This document shows, piece after piece, positions 9,649-18,547 of a stretch of 64,000 nt of DNA. The notes beneath the pieces were generated by a model that did no database searches, was not told where the DNA came from, and was given only the letters and a program-made list of their open reading frames with translations. The DNA is taken from assembly GCF_002303885.1 (NCBI RefSeq), contig NZ_MRCM01000002.1, forward strand, positions 248,001-312,000, read 5' to 3'. Within the stretch, counting starts at the first letter, position 1, and every line of letters begins with the position of its first letter. Position numbers and translations under genes: made by a program. Origin of the DNA: Flavobacterium sp. ACN2 (lineage in GTDB: Bacteria; Bacteroidota; Bacteroidia; Flavobacteriales; Flavobacteriaceae).

Positions 9649-10614
9649 ATGGAAAGAAATTACAAAATCAGCATTCCTGAACCATGCTCTGAAGACTGGA
9701 ACAAAATGACGCCAAATGAAAATGGCCGTTTCTGCATGAGCTGTTCAAAAACTGTTGTTGATTTTACCTTGATGTCTCCAGAAGAAATTCAGCAATATAT
9801 TATTACAAATCAAGGCCATAAAATGTGTGGCAGATTTAAAAAATCTCAACTTGATTCGATAACAATCCAAATTCCGAGTATAGTTCTTTATACCCAAACG
9901 CATTTTCATAAAATGTTTTTACTGGCTTTATTTATTGCCATGGGAACTACTTTGTTTAGCTGTCAGAATAAAGAGGGGAACAAACAAAAAATAGAGAAAA
10001 TTGAAATAATTGAAAATGCTCCTTCTCCAAAAACTGAATCCAACGAAAAGCAGGAAGTATCTACTACTAAACCAACAACCGTTAGCAAAACAAAATCTAA
10101 AAAGGTTCCTATTCTAAAAAGCAAAAAATCCCTTTCTTTAGTAAAAACAGAATGCGCAGAAACGCTACCCAATGAGGATATTTATGAAGACAATACCGTC
10201 TATGGAGGAATGGGAATTGATGTTATACCGGATTACCCTGGGGGGAAAGATGTATTTTACGAAGCATTTAGATCTGAATTTAAAATACCCAAAGAGTTAA
10301 AAAAATCTACCGGAGTAATCAAAATGTCTTTTGTTATTGAAAAAGACGGAAGTTTAAATGAAATAAAAACCATTGAAGATCTTGGTTTTGGAACTGGAGA
10401 AGAAGCTATCAGAGTTTTACAAAAATCTATAAAATGGACTCCAGGCGAAATCCAAGGAAGGAAAGTTAGAACTTTTTACAATCTACCCATCACATTGGAA
10501 CTCGACACTTTAAATCCGAAAAAAAGGAAGAGAAAGTTTTCAAAAATTACGACCATGCAAATTGTTAAAACTGGTGATAGTCAGGAACAAACCGAATTAA
10601 GTTTACAACCATAA
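9649..10614 (+). CDS. TonB-C-domain protein with N-terminal four-Cys module (paralogue 1 of 3)
   Basis: This 321-aa protein has an N-terminal cytosolic module with Cys13, C29MSC32 and Cys60. They could form a zinc-ribbon-like site: EPCSEDWNKM, GRFCMSCSKTVVDF, MCGRFK. A single hydrophobic segment follows (about 88-105, ending LFSC), then a Lys-rich linker and a C-terminal domain that resembles the TonB C-terminus (VIEKDGSLNEIK, W-T-P-G-E, FYNLPITLEL). It probably spans the inner membrane and contacts an outer-membrane partner, but no ExbBD gene is nearby. The next two genes are paralogues. The start follows directly from MERNYKISIPEPC, which aligns with paralogue 2. Confidence 0.75.
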   Translation: MERNYKISIPEPCSEDWNKMTPNENGRFCMSCSKTVVDFTLMSPEEIQQYIITNQGHKMCGRFKKSQLDSITIQIPSIVLYTQTHFHKMFLLALFIAMGTTLFSCQNKEGNKQKIEKIEIIENAPSPKTESNEKQEVSTTKPTTVSKTKSKKVPILKSKKSLSLVKTECAETLPNEDIYEDNTVYGGMGIDVIPDYPGGKDVFYEAFRSEFKIPKELKKSTGVIKMSFVIEKDGSLNEIKTIEDLGFGTGEEAIRVLQKSIKWTPGEIQGRKVRTFYNLPITLELDTLNPKKRKRKFSKITTMQIVKTGDSQEQTELSLQP

Positions 10615-10694
10615 AGGACTAACTTTAAGAGATTTTTCTATAAAAAAATTGCTTGTGCTTATTATTTATTACGTTTAATTCTCTGAATTTAGAA

Positions 10695-11513
10695 ATGGAA
10701 AGAAAAGGAAAAATAACAATACCAGAACCATGTCATGAAGATTGGAACAAAATGACGCCAAATGAAAATGGCCGTTTTTGTCTGAGCTGTTCTAAAACGG
10801 TTATAGATTTTAGTTCTATGCTTCCAGAAGAAATTCAGCATTATTTTATTCAAAATCAAAATGATAAAATTTGCGGGAGATTTAAACAATCACAGTTAGA
10901 TACCATTACGATTCAAATTCCTAATCGCATTTTATATTCTCAGACCAACTATCATAAAATGTTTCTACTTGCTTTGTTTATTGCCATGGGAACAACTCTT
11001 TTTAGCTGCCAAGATAAAGAAGGAAACAAGCAAAAAATTGATCAAATTGAAATCGTCGACAATCTGACACAAAATCAAGATGAAGATGTTTCCTCCTGCT
11101 ATGGCCATGAGATTGAATCTAAAAAAGAAAAAACAAAAAAGCCAAGAGAAAGAATCACAATGGGAGCGGTACTTCCTCTTATAGCTAGTGAAAATGAGAG
11201 ACTACATTTTAAATATAGTATTATATATAATGCCGTTGATTTGGATATTCTACCCGCTCCAAAAAACGGAATTAAAAAATTCTATTCTTATTTTGCAAAA
11301 AATTATACTACTTCAAAAGAAGGAGAAATGTCTGTTTTATTTGTTGTAGAAAGAGATGGCACTTTAAGCAATTTTAGAGTAACTCAAAACAAGTCGTCAG
11401 AAAATGAAGCAAAAGTTATTAAAGTATTAGAATCTGGCCCAAAATGGATTCCTGGAAAAACAAACAATCAGTTTGTTCGATCAACTTTCATTTTGCCAAT
11501 TACATTTAAATAA
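10695..11513 (+). CDS. TonB-C-domain protein with N-terminal four-Cys module (paralogue 2 of 3)
   Basis: The 272-aa product is a close relative of the preceding gene through the Cys module (EPCHEDWNKM, FCLSC, ICGRFK) and the membrane segment ending LFSC. It diverges in the linker and then shows a TonB-like C-terminus (VERDGTLSNFRV, KWIPG, FILPITFK). An in-frame ATG at 10653 exists. ATG at 10695 is chosen because it aligns exactly with the start of paralogue 1, and the 14 extra residues have no counterpart. The stop overlaps the start of the next gene in TAATG, which suggests translational coupling. Confidence 0.75.
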   Translation: MERKGKITIPEPCHEDWNKMTPNENGRFCLSCSKTVIDFSSMLPEEIQHYFIQNQNDKICGRFKQSQLDTITIQIPNRILYSQTNYHKMFLLALFIAMGTTLFSCQDKEGNKQKIDQIEIVDNLTQNQDEDVSSCYGHEIESKKEKTKKPRERITMGAVLPLIASENERLHFKYSIIYNAVDLDILPAPKNGIKKFYSYFAKNYTTSKEGEMSVLFVVERDGTLSNFRVTQNKSSENEAKVIKVLESGPKWIPGKTNNQFVRSTFILPITFK

Positions 11514-12151
11514 TGAAAATAAAACATAAAATAACTACTTATATAAATCGCAAATCGTTTTTGCCAACGTTGTATGTAGTTATAGCTGTAGTTTTTTTCG
11601 GTTGTCAAAACAAAGAAGCCAAACAGCAAGAAATTAAAAATATTGAAGTTATTGAAGATACTTTGACAGCAAAACCAGAAGCTTTAGATGCAACTGCAAT
11701 TAGTACAAAAAAAACAGATCAAGCACCTTCAGATGTATCAAAAATTGAGCAGCTTAAAATAAAAAAAACGACAACAATAGCCTCTAGAGAAGTGGATGAG
11801 AACAAATCTTCGAAATCTGATAAAGCAAAAAAAGATGATGCTTCTTCAACTCTAAAACCTCTTTCAAATACAAACGCCGAATTTCCTGGTGGTATTGATC
11901 AATTTCATACTTTCTTCATGAAAGAATATAAAAAACCAGAAAATGTAAATTACTGGAAACTCAATTTCACCCTTGCCTTTGCGATAGAAAAAAACGGAAG
12001 TGTTTCATTTCTTGAATGTTCGCCGCCTGTTGAAGAGCCTCTAGAAAAAGAAATTATAAGGGTTTTAAACTTATGTCCTAAATGGCAACCAGGCGAATCA
12101 AACGGAAAAAAAGTCAGAATGCAATATTCTGTGCCTATTCTTCTAAAATAA
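11513..12151 (+). CDS. TonB-C-domain protein lacking the Cys module (paralogue 3 of 3)
   Basis: This 212-aa protein has a short N-terminus, one hydrophobic segment ending FFGC (Cys31) and a Lys/Ser-rich linker. Its C-terminal domain (FAIEKNGSVSFLEC, KWQPGESNGKK, YSVPILLK) matches the TonB-like end of the two preceding paralogues. The QNKEAKQQEIKNIEVIED stretch after the membrane segment also matches theirs, so it appears to be a copy that lost the Cys-rich cytosolic module. Its ATG overlaps the upstream stop by one base. The FFGC could be a lipobox, making it a lipoprotein, but the signal region starts late. Confidence 0.7.
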   Translation: MKIKHKITTYINRKSFLPTLYVVIAVVFFGCQNKEAKQQEIKNIEVIEDTLTAKPEALDATAISTKKTDQAPSDVSKIEQLKIKKTTTIASREVDENKSSKSDKAKKDDASSTLKPLSNTNAEFPGGIDQFHTFFMKEYKKPENVNYWKLNFTLAFAIEKNGSVSFLECSPPVEEPLEKEIIRVLNLCPKWQPGESNGKKVRMQYSVPILLK

Positions 12152-12202
12152 TACGCACAGAGAAATTAAATTTAAAACCGTAAATTTGCTTTTTACCATA
12201 CA

Positions 12203-13990
12203 ATGAAAAGCGATTTACTTTCAAACATATACAATCCGACCGATTTACGTCTTTTAAAAGAAGAACAGCTTACTCAGGTTGCTCAAGAACTTCGTCAATT
12301 TATTATTGATATCGTTTCTGTAAAAGAAGGGCATTTGGGGGCAAGCTTGGGCGTTGTAGAGCTTACAATTGCTTTGCATTATGTTTTTAACACCCCAGAT
12401 GATTTATTGGTTTGGGATGTTGGACATCAAGCTTATGGGCACAAAATATTGACCGAAAGAAGAGAAAACTTTCATACCAATAGGCAAATCGAAGGTATTT
12501 CTGGTTTCCCTAAAAGAAGCGAAAGTGTTTACGATACTTTTGGCGTTGGGCATTCTTCCACTTCAATTTCTGCAGCTTTAGGAATGGCGATTGCTTCTAA
12601 GCTAAAAGGTGATTTTGACAAAGAACATATTGCTGTAATTGGCGATGCTTCTATTGCAAGCGGAATGGCGTTTGAAGGACTTAATCATGCTGGAGTTACC
12701 GATGCTAATATTTTGGTTATTCTAAATGACAATGCAATCGGAATTGACCCCAGTGTTGGCGCTTTAAAACAATATCTGACTTCTGTCAAAAACGGAAAAA
12801 ATCCAATACAAAATAATATCATAAAGTCTTTAAATTTTGATTATTCGGGACCAATAGACGGTCACGATCTTCCGAAATTAATTAAAGAATTAAAACGTTT
12901 AAAAAAGATTAAAGGCCCAAAATTCCTTCATATCGTAACTACAAAAGGAAAAGGCTTGCTTCAGGCTGAAGAAAATCAGGTAAAATATCACGCGCCTGGA
13001 AAGTTTGATGCTTCGACTGGCGAAATTCATTTAAAATCGGAAGAAAATCTTCCTCCAAAATATCAAGATGTTTTTGGCTTGACCATTTTAGATTTAGCTA
13101 AAAAGAATGAAAAAATAATCGGAATTACTCCTGCAATGCCCTCTGGAAGTTCATTAAAATTTATGATGGACGAATTGCCAGATCGCGCCTTTGACGTTGG
13201 AATTGCCGAACAGCATGCCGTTACATTAGCGGCTGGTATGGCAACTCAGGGAATGATTGTTTACTGCAATATTTATTCGACTTTTTTACAGCGCGCCTAT
13301 GATCAAGTAATTCATGATGTGGCGCTGCAAAACCTTCCTGTTATTTTTTGTTTGGACAGAGCAGGTCTAGTTGGAGAAGACGGAGCAACACATCATGGTG
13401 TTTTTGATATTGCCTACTTGCGTTCGATTCCGAATATGATTATCTATGCGCCTTTAAACGAAATTGAACTTCAAAACATTTTGTATACTGCGCAACTTGG
13501 ATTAGATCATCCAATTGCAATTCGATATCCAAGAGGTCGAGGCGTACTTCCAAATTGGGAAGTAGAAAATTTCGGACATTATAAAAAAATTAATTTAGGT
13601 GAAGCAAAATGTTTAAAAGATGGTACAAAAGTTGCGGTACTGTCGACCGGAACAATTGGAAATAATGTTATAGATGCCCTCAAAGAATCTCCCCATTCTG
13701 ATGAGATTGCCCATTACAACTTTAGCTTTATTAAACCACTAGATACCAATACATTAACCACTATATTTAAAACTTTTAAAAACATTATTACAATCGAAGA
13801 TGGAGTTAAAAATGGTGGTTTTGGAAGTGCTGTTTTAGAATTTGCAGCATCAAATAATTTTAAAAATTCGATTGAAATTTTGGGGGTTCCAGACCAATTT
13901 ATTGAGCATGGAACAGTAAATCAATTACAACAATTGTGTAAAATTGACGTTAAAAATTTAATAAATCTTTTTTCTAACGGTTCAAAATAA
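12203..13990 (+). CDS. dxs: 1-deoxy-D-xylulose-5-phosphate synthase
   Basis: The enzyme condenses pyruvate and glyceraldehyde-3-phosphate using thiamine diphosphate, the first step of the MEP isoprenoid pathway; it also feeds thiamine and pyridoxal synthesis. The 595-aa length is slightly short for the family. Visible motifs are VGHQAYGHKIL, the ThDP/Mg motif GDASIASGMAFEGLNHAG ending in NDN, the catalytic-Glu region DVGIAEQHAVTLAAGMA, and DRAGLVGEDGATHHG of the pyrimidine domain. It lies 51 bp after the third TonB-like gene; a TAAATTTG element at about 12180 may be its own -7 box. Confidence 0.96.
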   Translation: MKSDLLSNIYNPTDLRLLKEEQLTQVAQELRQFIIDIVSVKEGHLGASLGVVELTIALHYVFNTPDDLLVWDVGHQAYGHKILTERRENFHTNRQIEGISGFPKRSESVYDTFGVGHSSTSISAALGMAIASKLKGDFDKEHIAVIGDASIASGMAFEGLNHAGVTDANILVILNDNAIGIDPSVGALKQYLTSVKNGKNPIQNNIIKSLNFDYSGPIDGHDLPKLIKELKRLKKIKGPKFLHIVTTKGKGLLQAEENQVKYHAPGKFDASTGEIHLKSEENLPPKYQDVFGLTILDLAKKNEKIIGITPAMPSGSSLKFMMDELPDRAFDVGIAEQHAVTLAAGMATQGMIVYCNIYSTFLQRAYDQVIHDVALQNLPVIFCLDRAGLVGEDGATHHGVFDIAYLRSIPNMIIYAPLNEIELQNILYTAQLGLDHPIAIRYPRGRGVLPNWEVENFGHYKKINLGEAKCLKDGTKVAVLSTGTIGNNVIDALKESPHSDEIAHYNFSFIKPLDTNTLTTIFKTFKNIITIEDGVKNGGFGSAVLEFAASNNFKNSIEILGVPDQFIEHGTVNQLQQLCKIDVKNLINLFSNGSK

Positions 13991-14024
13991 TTATTTTGCG
14001 ATACCAAAACAAAAATTACCTATA

Positions 14025-15026
14025 ATGAAATTATTGCGTTCTACCCTTTTGCTATTATTGCTTTTGTGTACTTCTAATAACTTTGCCCAGATTATACAAA
14101 CAACTCTAAGCCCCAATCAAGCACCTAAACCGCCTTCAAACTGGACAGAAAAAAACCAACTTGGTTTTGACCTTTCACAAATAGCTTTTGTAAACTGGAG
14201 CGCGGGGGGAACAAGTTCTATCTCTGGATTATTTAAAGGAGAATTCTCTAGAACTTATTTGAAAGGAAATCATAAATGGTTCAACGAACTTATTATGAAA
14301 TATGGTCTAAACAAACAAGAAGATATTGAAACGAGAAAAACGGATGATGCGATTCAATTGAACTCTACTTACGGTTTTAGAAAAGATACCGCTTCAAATT
14401 GGTACTACTCAGCAAAGTTTAACTTCAATACGCAGTTTACCAACGGTTACAATTATCCTAATCGAGACGTTCCTATTTCTAGACCTTTTGCACCAGCATA
14501 TGTCTTTTTAGGAGCCGGAGCAGAAAATTCAAATAAAGAGAAAAACAGAACATTTTATTTCTCACCAATTACTTTAAAGACTACATTGGTATTAGATCAA
14601 AATTTGGCAAACCAAGGTTCTTTTGGTGTTAAAAAAGCCGTTTATGCGCCAGATCCTTTAGATCCAACCCAGCAAATTTTGATTGAAGAAGGTCAAAAGG
14701 TAAAAGCCGAATTTGGTATCCTTTTTACTGCCTACATGAAAAACGAAATCTATAAAAATGTTTTTTACGAAAACAGACTTTCCTTATATACTGACTATTT
14801 AAATCGATTCGGAAATGTCGACATTGATTATGACACACGTCTAGATTTGGTTGTAAATGCTTATGTCAAAGCAAATATTGGCGTTCATTTAATTTACGAT
14901 GATGACATTAAAAACAAAAAAGACGTTATTGATCCAGCCACAGGAACAAAAAGTCAAGTTACTGAAGGTCCAAGAATGCAGTTAAAACAAGTTCTTGGTG
15001 TTGGTCTCGTGTATGCTTTCAAATAA
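14025..15026 (+). CDS. DUF3078 outer-membrane protein
   Basis: This 333-aa protein has a signal peptide (residues about 1-21, ending NFAQ). The body is rich in alternating strands typical of an outer-membrane beta-barrel. The FVNWSAGG motif near residue 53 is the hallmark of DUF3078, and the C-terminus ends in VGLVYAFK, a terminal-Phe-type strand. Its function is unknown. It lies 34 bp downstream of dxs, probably in the same transcript, and is followed by a strong bidirectional terminator. Confidence 0.8.
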   Translation: MKLLRSTLLLLLLLCTSNNFAQIIQTTLSPNQAPKPPSNWTEKNQLGFDLSQIAFVNWSAGGTSSISGLFKGEFSRTYLKGNHKWFNELIMKYGLNKQEDIETRKTDDAIQLNSTYGFRKDTASNWYYSAKFNFNTQFTNGYNYPNRDVPISRPFAPAYVFLGAGAENSNKEKNRTFYFSPITLKTTLVLDQNLANQGSFGVKKAVYAPDPLDPTQQILIEEGQKVKAEFGILFTAYMKNEIYKNVFYENRLSLYTDYLNRFGNVDIDYDTRLDLVVNAYVKANIGVHLIYDDDIKNKKDVIDPATGTKSQVTEGPRMQLKQVLGVGLVYAFK

Positions 15027-15042
15027 AGAAATCAATAAAAAT

Positions 15043-15085
15043 AAAAAAAGCTTCTTTTAGAATATTTCTGAAAGAAGCTTTTTTA
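15043..15085. terminator. Bidirectional intrinsic terminator between DUF3078 and dgt
   Basis: The 15-bp arms 15043-15057 and 15071-15085 contain AAGCTTCTTT and AAAGAAGCTT. They have T-runs on both sides and end two convergent genes. Confidence 0.9.
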
Positions 15086-15086
15086 T

Positions 15087-16433
15087 TTAACGCTTTTTTT
15101 GTCCTTGAATCATTTCATAGAGTTCAAGCGCATTTCCGTCTGTTAAGAGCGAAACATAATGACAGATATGCAATAGGCGCTCATATAAATTGGTTTTCTC
15201 TAAATGATGTTTTTCTGGAAGCATTTTCAAAATCAACTTATCGTAGTTTGAAGCAGTTCCATCATATTTATTATTAAATGCTGTAATAAATTTATCCAAC
15301 AGCGTTTGAATAATTTGGTAACCTACAATTTCTTTTTCAATTACTTCTCTGCTTTGGTATATTTTTTCAACACTCAGTTTGATAATATCATTCATCTGTG
15401 CTTTGTATTTGCTTTTATCTGTTAAAGCATACGGAAAATTTCCCGCCAGAATTGCTTCTTCATTTTCAACAAAAACATTTACAGCATCATTAATCAAAGT
15501 TCCAATTGCCAAAGCTCTCAAATAACTGATACGATCTTCTTTTGTAGTTAACGATTTGTATTTAGAAACCCCAATATTATCTTTTACGAGATTAATCAGA
15601 TATTCTAAAGCAAAATCTTCAGAAACCAAACCTAAATTAATTCCGTCTTCAAAATCAATAATCGTATAGCAAATATCATCTGCCGCTTCAACCAAATACG
15701 CTAAAGGATGTCTTTCAAAACCAATATCGTCTCCAGATTTATTGGCAATCATTCCCATATCTTTGGCAACTTCTTCAAAGAATAATTTATCTGTTTGAAA
15801 GAAACCGTATTTCTTATCAGCGATATTATTGGTCGGCTTTTTCGGAAGACTCTCTTTCGGATATTTCATAAAAGCCCCCAAAGTAGCATACGAAATACGA
15901 AGTCCGCCTTCAATTCCAGGGCGGCTTGCGGTTAGAACTGAAAATCCGTTTGCATTTCCTTCAAAATCAATTAAATCCTGCCATTGCTTATCTGTTAGCT
16001 GATTTCTATATTTCTGCCCATTTCCGATAGCAAAATATTCGCCAATTGCTTTTTCGCCAGAATGCCCAAAAGGTGGGTTTCCGATATCGTGCGCTAAAGA
16101 AGCCGCAGCCACAATTGCGCCAAAATCGTTCATATGATAACCATGAACTTCTTTTAAATAAGGGTATTTTTCAATGATTTTCTTTCCAACCAAACGCCCA
16201 AGCGAACGCCCTACAACAGAAACTTCCAAACTATGCGTTAAACGCGTGTGCACGAAATCGGTTTTAGAAAGCGGAATAACTTGTGTCTTATCTTGCAAAC
16301 TTCTAAAAGCGGCGGAGAATATAATTCGGTCGTAATCGACTTCAAATCCTAAACGAGTATCATCTTGTTCTACACGTAATCTTTTGCTTGTATCGCCCTG
16401 ACGTTTTAATGATAAAAGTTGTTCCCAGTTCAT
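15087..16433 (-). CDS. dgt: Deoxyguanosinetriphosphate triphosphohydrolase (dGTPase)
   Basis: This HD-domain enzyme hydrolyses dGTP to deoxyguanosine and tripolyphosphate, controlling nucleotide pools. The metal-binding motif is in SLAHDIGNPPFGHSGE. The N-terminal substrate region includes RLRVEQDDTRLGFEVDYDRI and FRSLQDKTQVIPLSKTDFVH. From MNWEQLL the protein is 448 aa. An upstream in-frame ATG at 16499 would add 22 residues, but that stretch is encoded by an intergenic TTTAGAT-type repeat, so ATG at 16433 is preferred. Confidence 0.93.
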   Translation of the reverse strand: MNWEQLLSLKRQGDTSKRLRVEQDDTRLGFEVDYDRIIFSAAFRSLQDKTQVIPLSKTDFVHTRLTHSLEVSVVGRSLGRLVGKKIIEKYPYLKEVHGYHMNDFGAIVAAASLAHDIGNPPFGHSGEKAIGEYFAIGNGQKYRNQLTDKQWQDLIDFEGNANGFSVLTASRPGIEGGLRISYATLGAFMKYPKESLPKKPTNNIADKKYGFFQTDKLFFEEVAKDMGMIANKSGDDIGFERHPLAYLVEAADDICYTIIDFEDGINLGLVSEDFALEYLINLVKDNIGVSKYKSLTTKEDRISYLRALAIGTLINDAVNVFVENEEAILAGNFPYALTDKSKYKAQMNDIIKLSVEKIYQSREVIEKEIVGYQIIQTLLDKFITAFNNKYDGTASNYDKLILKMLPEKHHLEKTNLYERLLHICHYVSLLTDGNALELYEMIQGQKKR

Positions 16434-16436
16434 TTT

Positions 16437-16500
16437 AATTTTAGATTGTAGATTAACGATTTTAGATTTTTGATCTAAATTGCTGATTTTAGATTTCAAA
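16437..16500. repeat. Short-period intergenic repeat (TTTAGAT type)
   Basis: Imperfect repeats of TTTAGATT separated by a few bases lie directly upstream of dgt. A similar run is at 22022-22060. Confidence 0.6.
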
Positions 16501-16531
16501 AATACGTTTTATTTTAGGATTTTCTTCTGCT

Positions 16532-16740
16532 TTAAAATTCTAAAGCGGTGCTATGTTTGATTTCTCCCATTACAAAAATACTGTTCGTGTTTCCAATGTT
16601 TTCAATCGTTGACAACTTATTCATTACAAAATCCTGATAACTAGCCATATCTTGCACTAAGATCTTGAGCATAAAATCGTAATCGCCAGCAATATTGTAA
16701 CATTCTATAATTTGACTTAATACCTTTAAATAGTTTTTGC
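16532..16740 (-). pseudogene. Lrp/AsnC-family regulator remnant (C-terminal half only)
   Basis: On the minus strand the frame ending at 16532 reads IIECYNIAGDYDFMLKILV, then MASYQDFVMNKLSTIENIG and SIFVMGEIKHSTALEF. This is the ligand-binding RAM domain of an Lrp/AsnC regulator, about 65-70 residues. The helix-turn-helix half of the usual 150 aa is absent, and the frame runs into a stop near 16770 with no start. The break coincides with hairpin sequence at 16751-16800. The remaining residues look undegraded, so the truncation seems recent. Confidence 0.85.
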
Positions 16741-16750
16741 TTTTTATGTC

Positions 16751-16800
16751 AACAAATGAGGCCGAATATTAGTTCTGATTCGGTTCGGCTTCATTTTGTT
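16751..16800. repeat. Inverted repeat at the break of the Lrp remnant
   Basis: The arms AACAAATGAGGCCGAA (16751-16766) and TTCGGCTTCATTTTGTT (16784-16800) form a long hairpin. It abuts the point where the Lrp gene is cut off. It might be a terminator or the scar of an element. Confidence 0.65.
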
Positions 16801-16848
16801 GGTATTTTTTAGGAGCAGAAGCATTTAGTTTTCAGAAACAACTTCTGT

Positions 16849-16916
16849 CCCGCTATCCACTATATCTTTTCCTGTCTAAAGAAGCCAGAAAAAGGATACC
16901 GTTCCTATCGGGGCTA
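16849..16916 (+). repeat. Structured CCCGCT...CGGGGCTAA element, copy 1
   Basis: The outer arms CCCG/CGGGG enclose an inner stem ATCTTTT/AAAAGGAT with a variable tip. A second copy with the same conserved blocks but a different loop lies at 37124-37195 on the minus strand. The pattern suggests a dispersed structured RNA or palindromic element. Confidence 0.6.
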
Positions 16917-16954
16917 AAAAACAACTATTATTTTTCAGAAGAACTTTAGTAAAC

Positions 16955-16983
16955 AAAAAAGCGCTCCAATTGGAACGCTTTTG
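16955..16983 (-). terminator. Intrinsic terminator of the first beta-barrel gene
   Basis: The stem GCG(C)TCCAATTGGA(A)CGC with an A-run at its plus-strand left side becomes a U-run for minus-strand transcription. It lies 20 bp past the stop at 17004. Confidence 0.75.
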
Positions 16984-17003
16984 TATTTATTAAAAATCCA
17001 AAA

Positions 17004-17591
17004 CTAGAAGTTTTTAGAAATTCCTATGTTTACGGTTTTTCCAAAATTGACGAAAAACTTACTATAATCAACATCACTGCCACTTATATCATAGTTTAAT
17101 GTTTCGTATCCTAATCCACCAATACTAAAATTTAGGCCAAAACCTTTTTTCATATTAATAAAAAGAGCTGGCGTGATACCCGTATAAAAACCATCAGCTT
17201 TGTTTTCTGACACAAGCGATCCATTTTCGTAATTTTTGTTTTTTTGATTTTGAAACCCCGCCCCCAAATCGGCAAAAACTGAAAAAGTTTCGTTCAATGG
17301 CATTGTATAACGTACAAAGGCTCCTGTTTTAAAAGTATTCGCTTTACCTTCACCCTCTCCAAGATTACTTTTTGAAGATTGTACCGAAAATTCGACTCCA
17401 GCTGTCCAGTTATCATGAAATTGATATCCGATTTTTGGAGAAAACTCAAAAACATTGTTTTTTGCTGATGCAATTTCTCTATCCGTTTTTTCAGAAGAAT
17501 AACCAATATTTCCTCCAACTAAAATTGTTCCCTTTTGGGCATTTGCAAAGCCAAAAACTGACAATGCAAGAATAAGTAGCATTTTTTTCAT
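17004..17591 (-). CDS. Small outer-membrane beta-barrel protein (paralogue 1)
   Basis: This 195-aa protein has a signal peptide (MKKMLLILALSVFGFANA, cleavage near 18). An eight-strand-type barrel pattern follows: GTILVGGNIGYSSEK, FSPKIGYQFHDNWTAGVEFS, AFVRYTMPLNETFSVFADLG, and a C-terminus ending NIGISKNF with terminal Phe. It is a tandem paralogue of the next gene upstream. The family matches PorT/OmpW-like outer-membrane-beta-barrel domains of Bacteroidota. Its role is unknown. It has its own terminator downstream. Confidence 0.8.
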   Translation of the reverse strand: MKKMLLILALSVFGFANAQKGTILVGGNIGYSSEKTDREIASAKNNVFEFSPKIGYQFHDNWTAGVEFSVQSSKSNLGEGEGKANTFKTGAFVRYTMPLNETFSVFADLGAGFQNQKNKNYENGSLVSENKADGFYTGITPALFINMKKGFGLNFSIGGLGYETLNYDISGSDVDYSKFFVNFGKTVNIGISKNF

Positions 17592-17761
17592 AATGGTTTA
17601 TAATTTAAAATTTGTAGGCATTAACCAACAACAATGCCATCAGACAATCAATAATAATCGAAAAACCAAACATTTACAGTTACTTAATACATTCTAAACA
17701 CATTGGCAATAATTGCGTTTTTTATTACAAATTCGTAAACAATAAGTTTACATTAGAGCAT

Positions 17762-17790
17762 AAAAAAAGCGCTCCAAATGGAGCGCTTTC
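17762..17790 (-). terminator. Intrinsic terminator of the second beta-barrel gene
   Basis: The stem AGCGCTCCAAATGGAGCGCT is preceded on the plus strand by an A-run, which is a U-tract for minus-strand RNA. Its design is like that of the paralogue's terminator at 16955-16983, so gene and terminator were probably duplicated together. Confidence 0.85.
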
Positions 17791-17814
17791 TGAAATTGAA
17801 TATAAAAACTAAGA

Positions 17815-18399
17815 TTAGAAGTTTTTAGAGATTCCAATGTTAAATGTTTGACCAAAGTTGAAGTAGAATTTACTGTAATCAGCTCCGTTGTTGTCATAGC
17901 TTAAAGTTTCGTATCCTAAACCACCAATGCTGAAGTTAAGACCAAAACCTTTTTTCATGTTGATGAAAAGAGCTGGAGTTACTCCAACATACATACCGTC
18001 TCCTTTGTATTTTGAGAAAGCATTTCCAGGACCGTATACTTTGTCTTTTTGAGTTTGGAAACCTGCACCCATATCAGCAAAAACTGCAAAAGTTTGGCTT
18101 AATGGCACAGAGTAACGAACAAATGCTCCTAATTTGAAGTTGTTGTTTTTTTCTTCGATACCAGCTGTAGTTTCGTTGTTAGATGAACTTACTGCAAATT
18201 CTCCTCCTACTGTCCAGTTATCGTTAAATTGGTAACCTACTTTTGGAGAAAAAGTAAATGTACTTGTTTTGTCTTCGCTAAATCTGTATTCTGATTTTTC
18301 AGAAGTGTAACTGATGTTTCCACCAACTAAGATTGTACCTTTTTGTGCGTTTGCAAAACTGCAGATAGCTAAAGCAGCCATCACTAGAATTTTTTTCAT
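17815..18399 (-). CDS. Small outer-membrane beta-barrel protein (paralogue 2)
   Basis: This 194-aa protein has a signal peptide (MKKILVMAALAICSFANA) and is closely related to the gene at 17004: KGTILVGGNISYTSEKSE, FSPKVGYQFNDNWTVGGEF, RYSVPLSQTFAVFADMGAGF, and the end NIGISKNF. The two most likely arose by tandem duplication and remained separate transcription units, each with its own terminator. It is predicted to sit in the outer membrane. No substrate can be inferred. Confidence 0.8.
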   Translation of the reverse strand: MKKILVMAALAICSFANAQKGTILVGGNISYTSEKSEYRFSEDKTSTFTFSPKVGYQFNDNWTVGGEFAVSSSNNETTAGIEEKNNNFKLGAFVRYSVPLSQTFAVFADMGAGFQTQKDKVYGPGNAFSKYKGDGMYVGVTPALFINMKKGFGLNFSIGGLGYETLSYDNNGADYSKFYFNFGQTFNIGISKNF

Positions 18400-18547
18400 G
18401 ATTTGGGTTTTATTTTAATTTTAGCATTCCTTTAACAATAACGATGCCGTGAATACTGGGCTGCTCAATTTTTTTATAATTACTTTAAGAGATAAATTTG
18501 TAGCAATCGAAACTATTTCTCGCTACTTTTGTAACAAATAAAAAGTC

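Noticed and set aside
10653..10694. Earlier ATG of the second TonB-like paralogue
   Set aside because: The paralogue alignment starts exactly at 10695.
16434..16499. N-terminal extension of dgt from ATG 16499
   Set aside because: The 22 added residues come from an intergenic short-period repeat and have no family counterpart.
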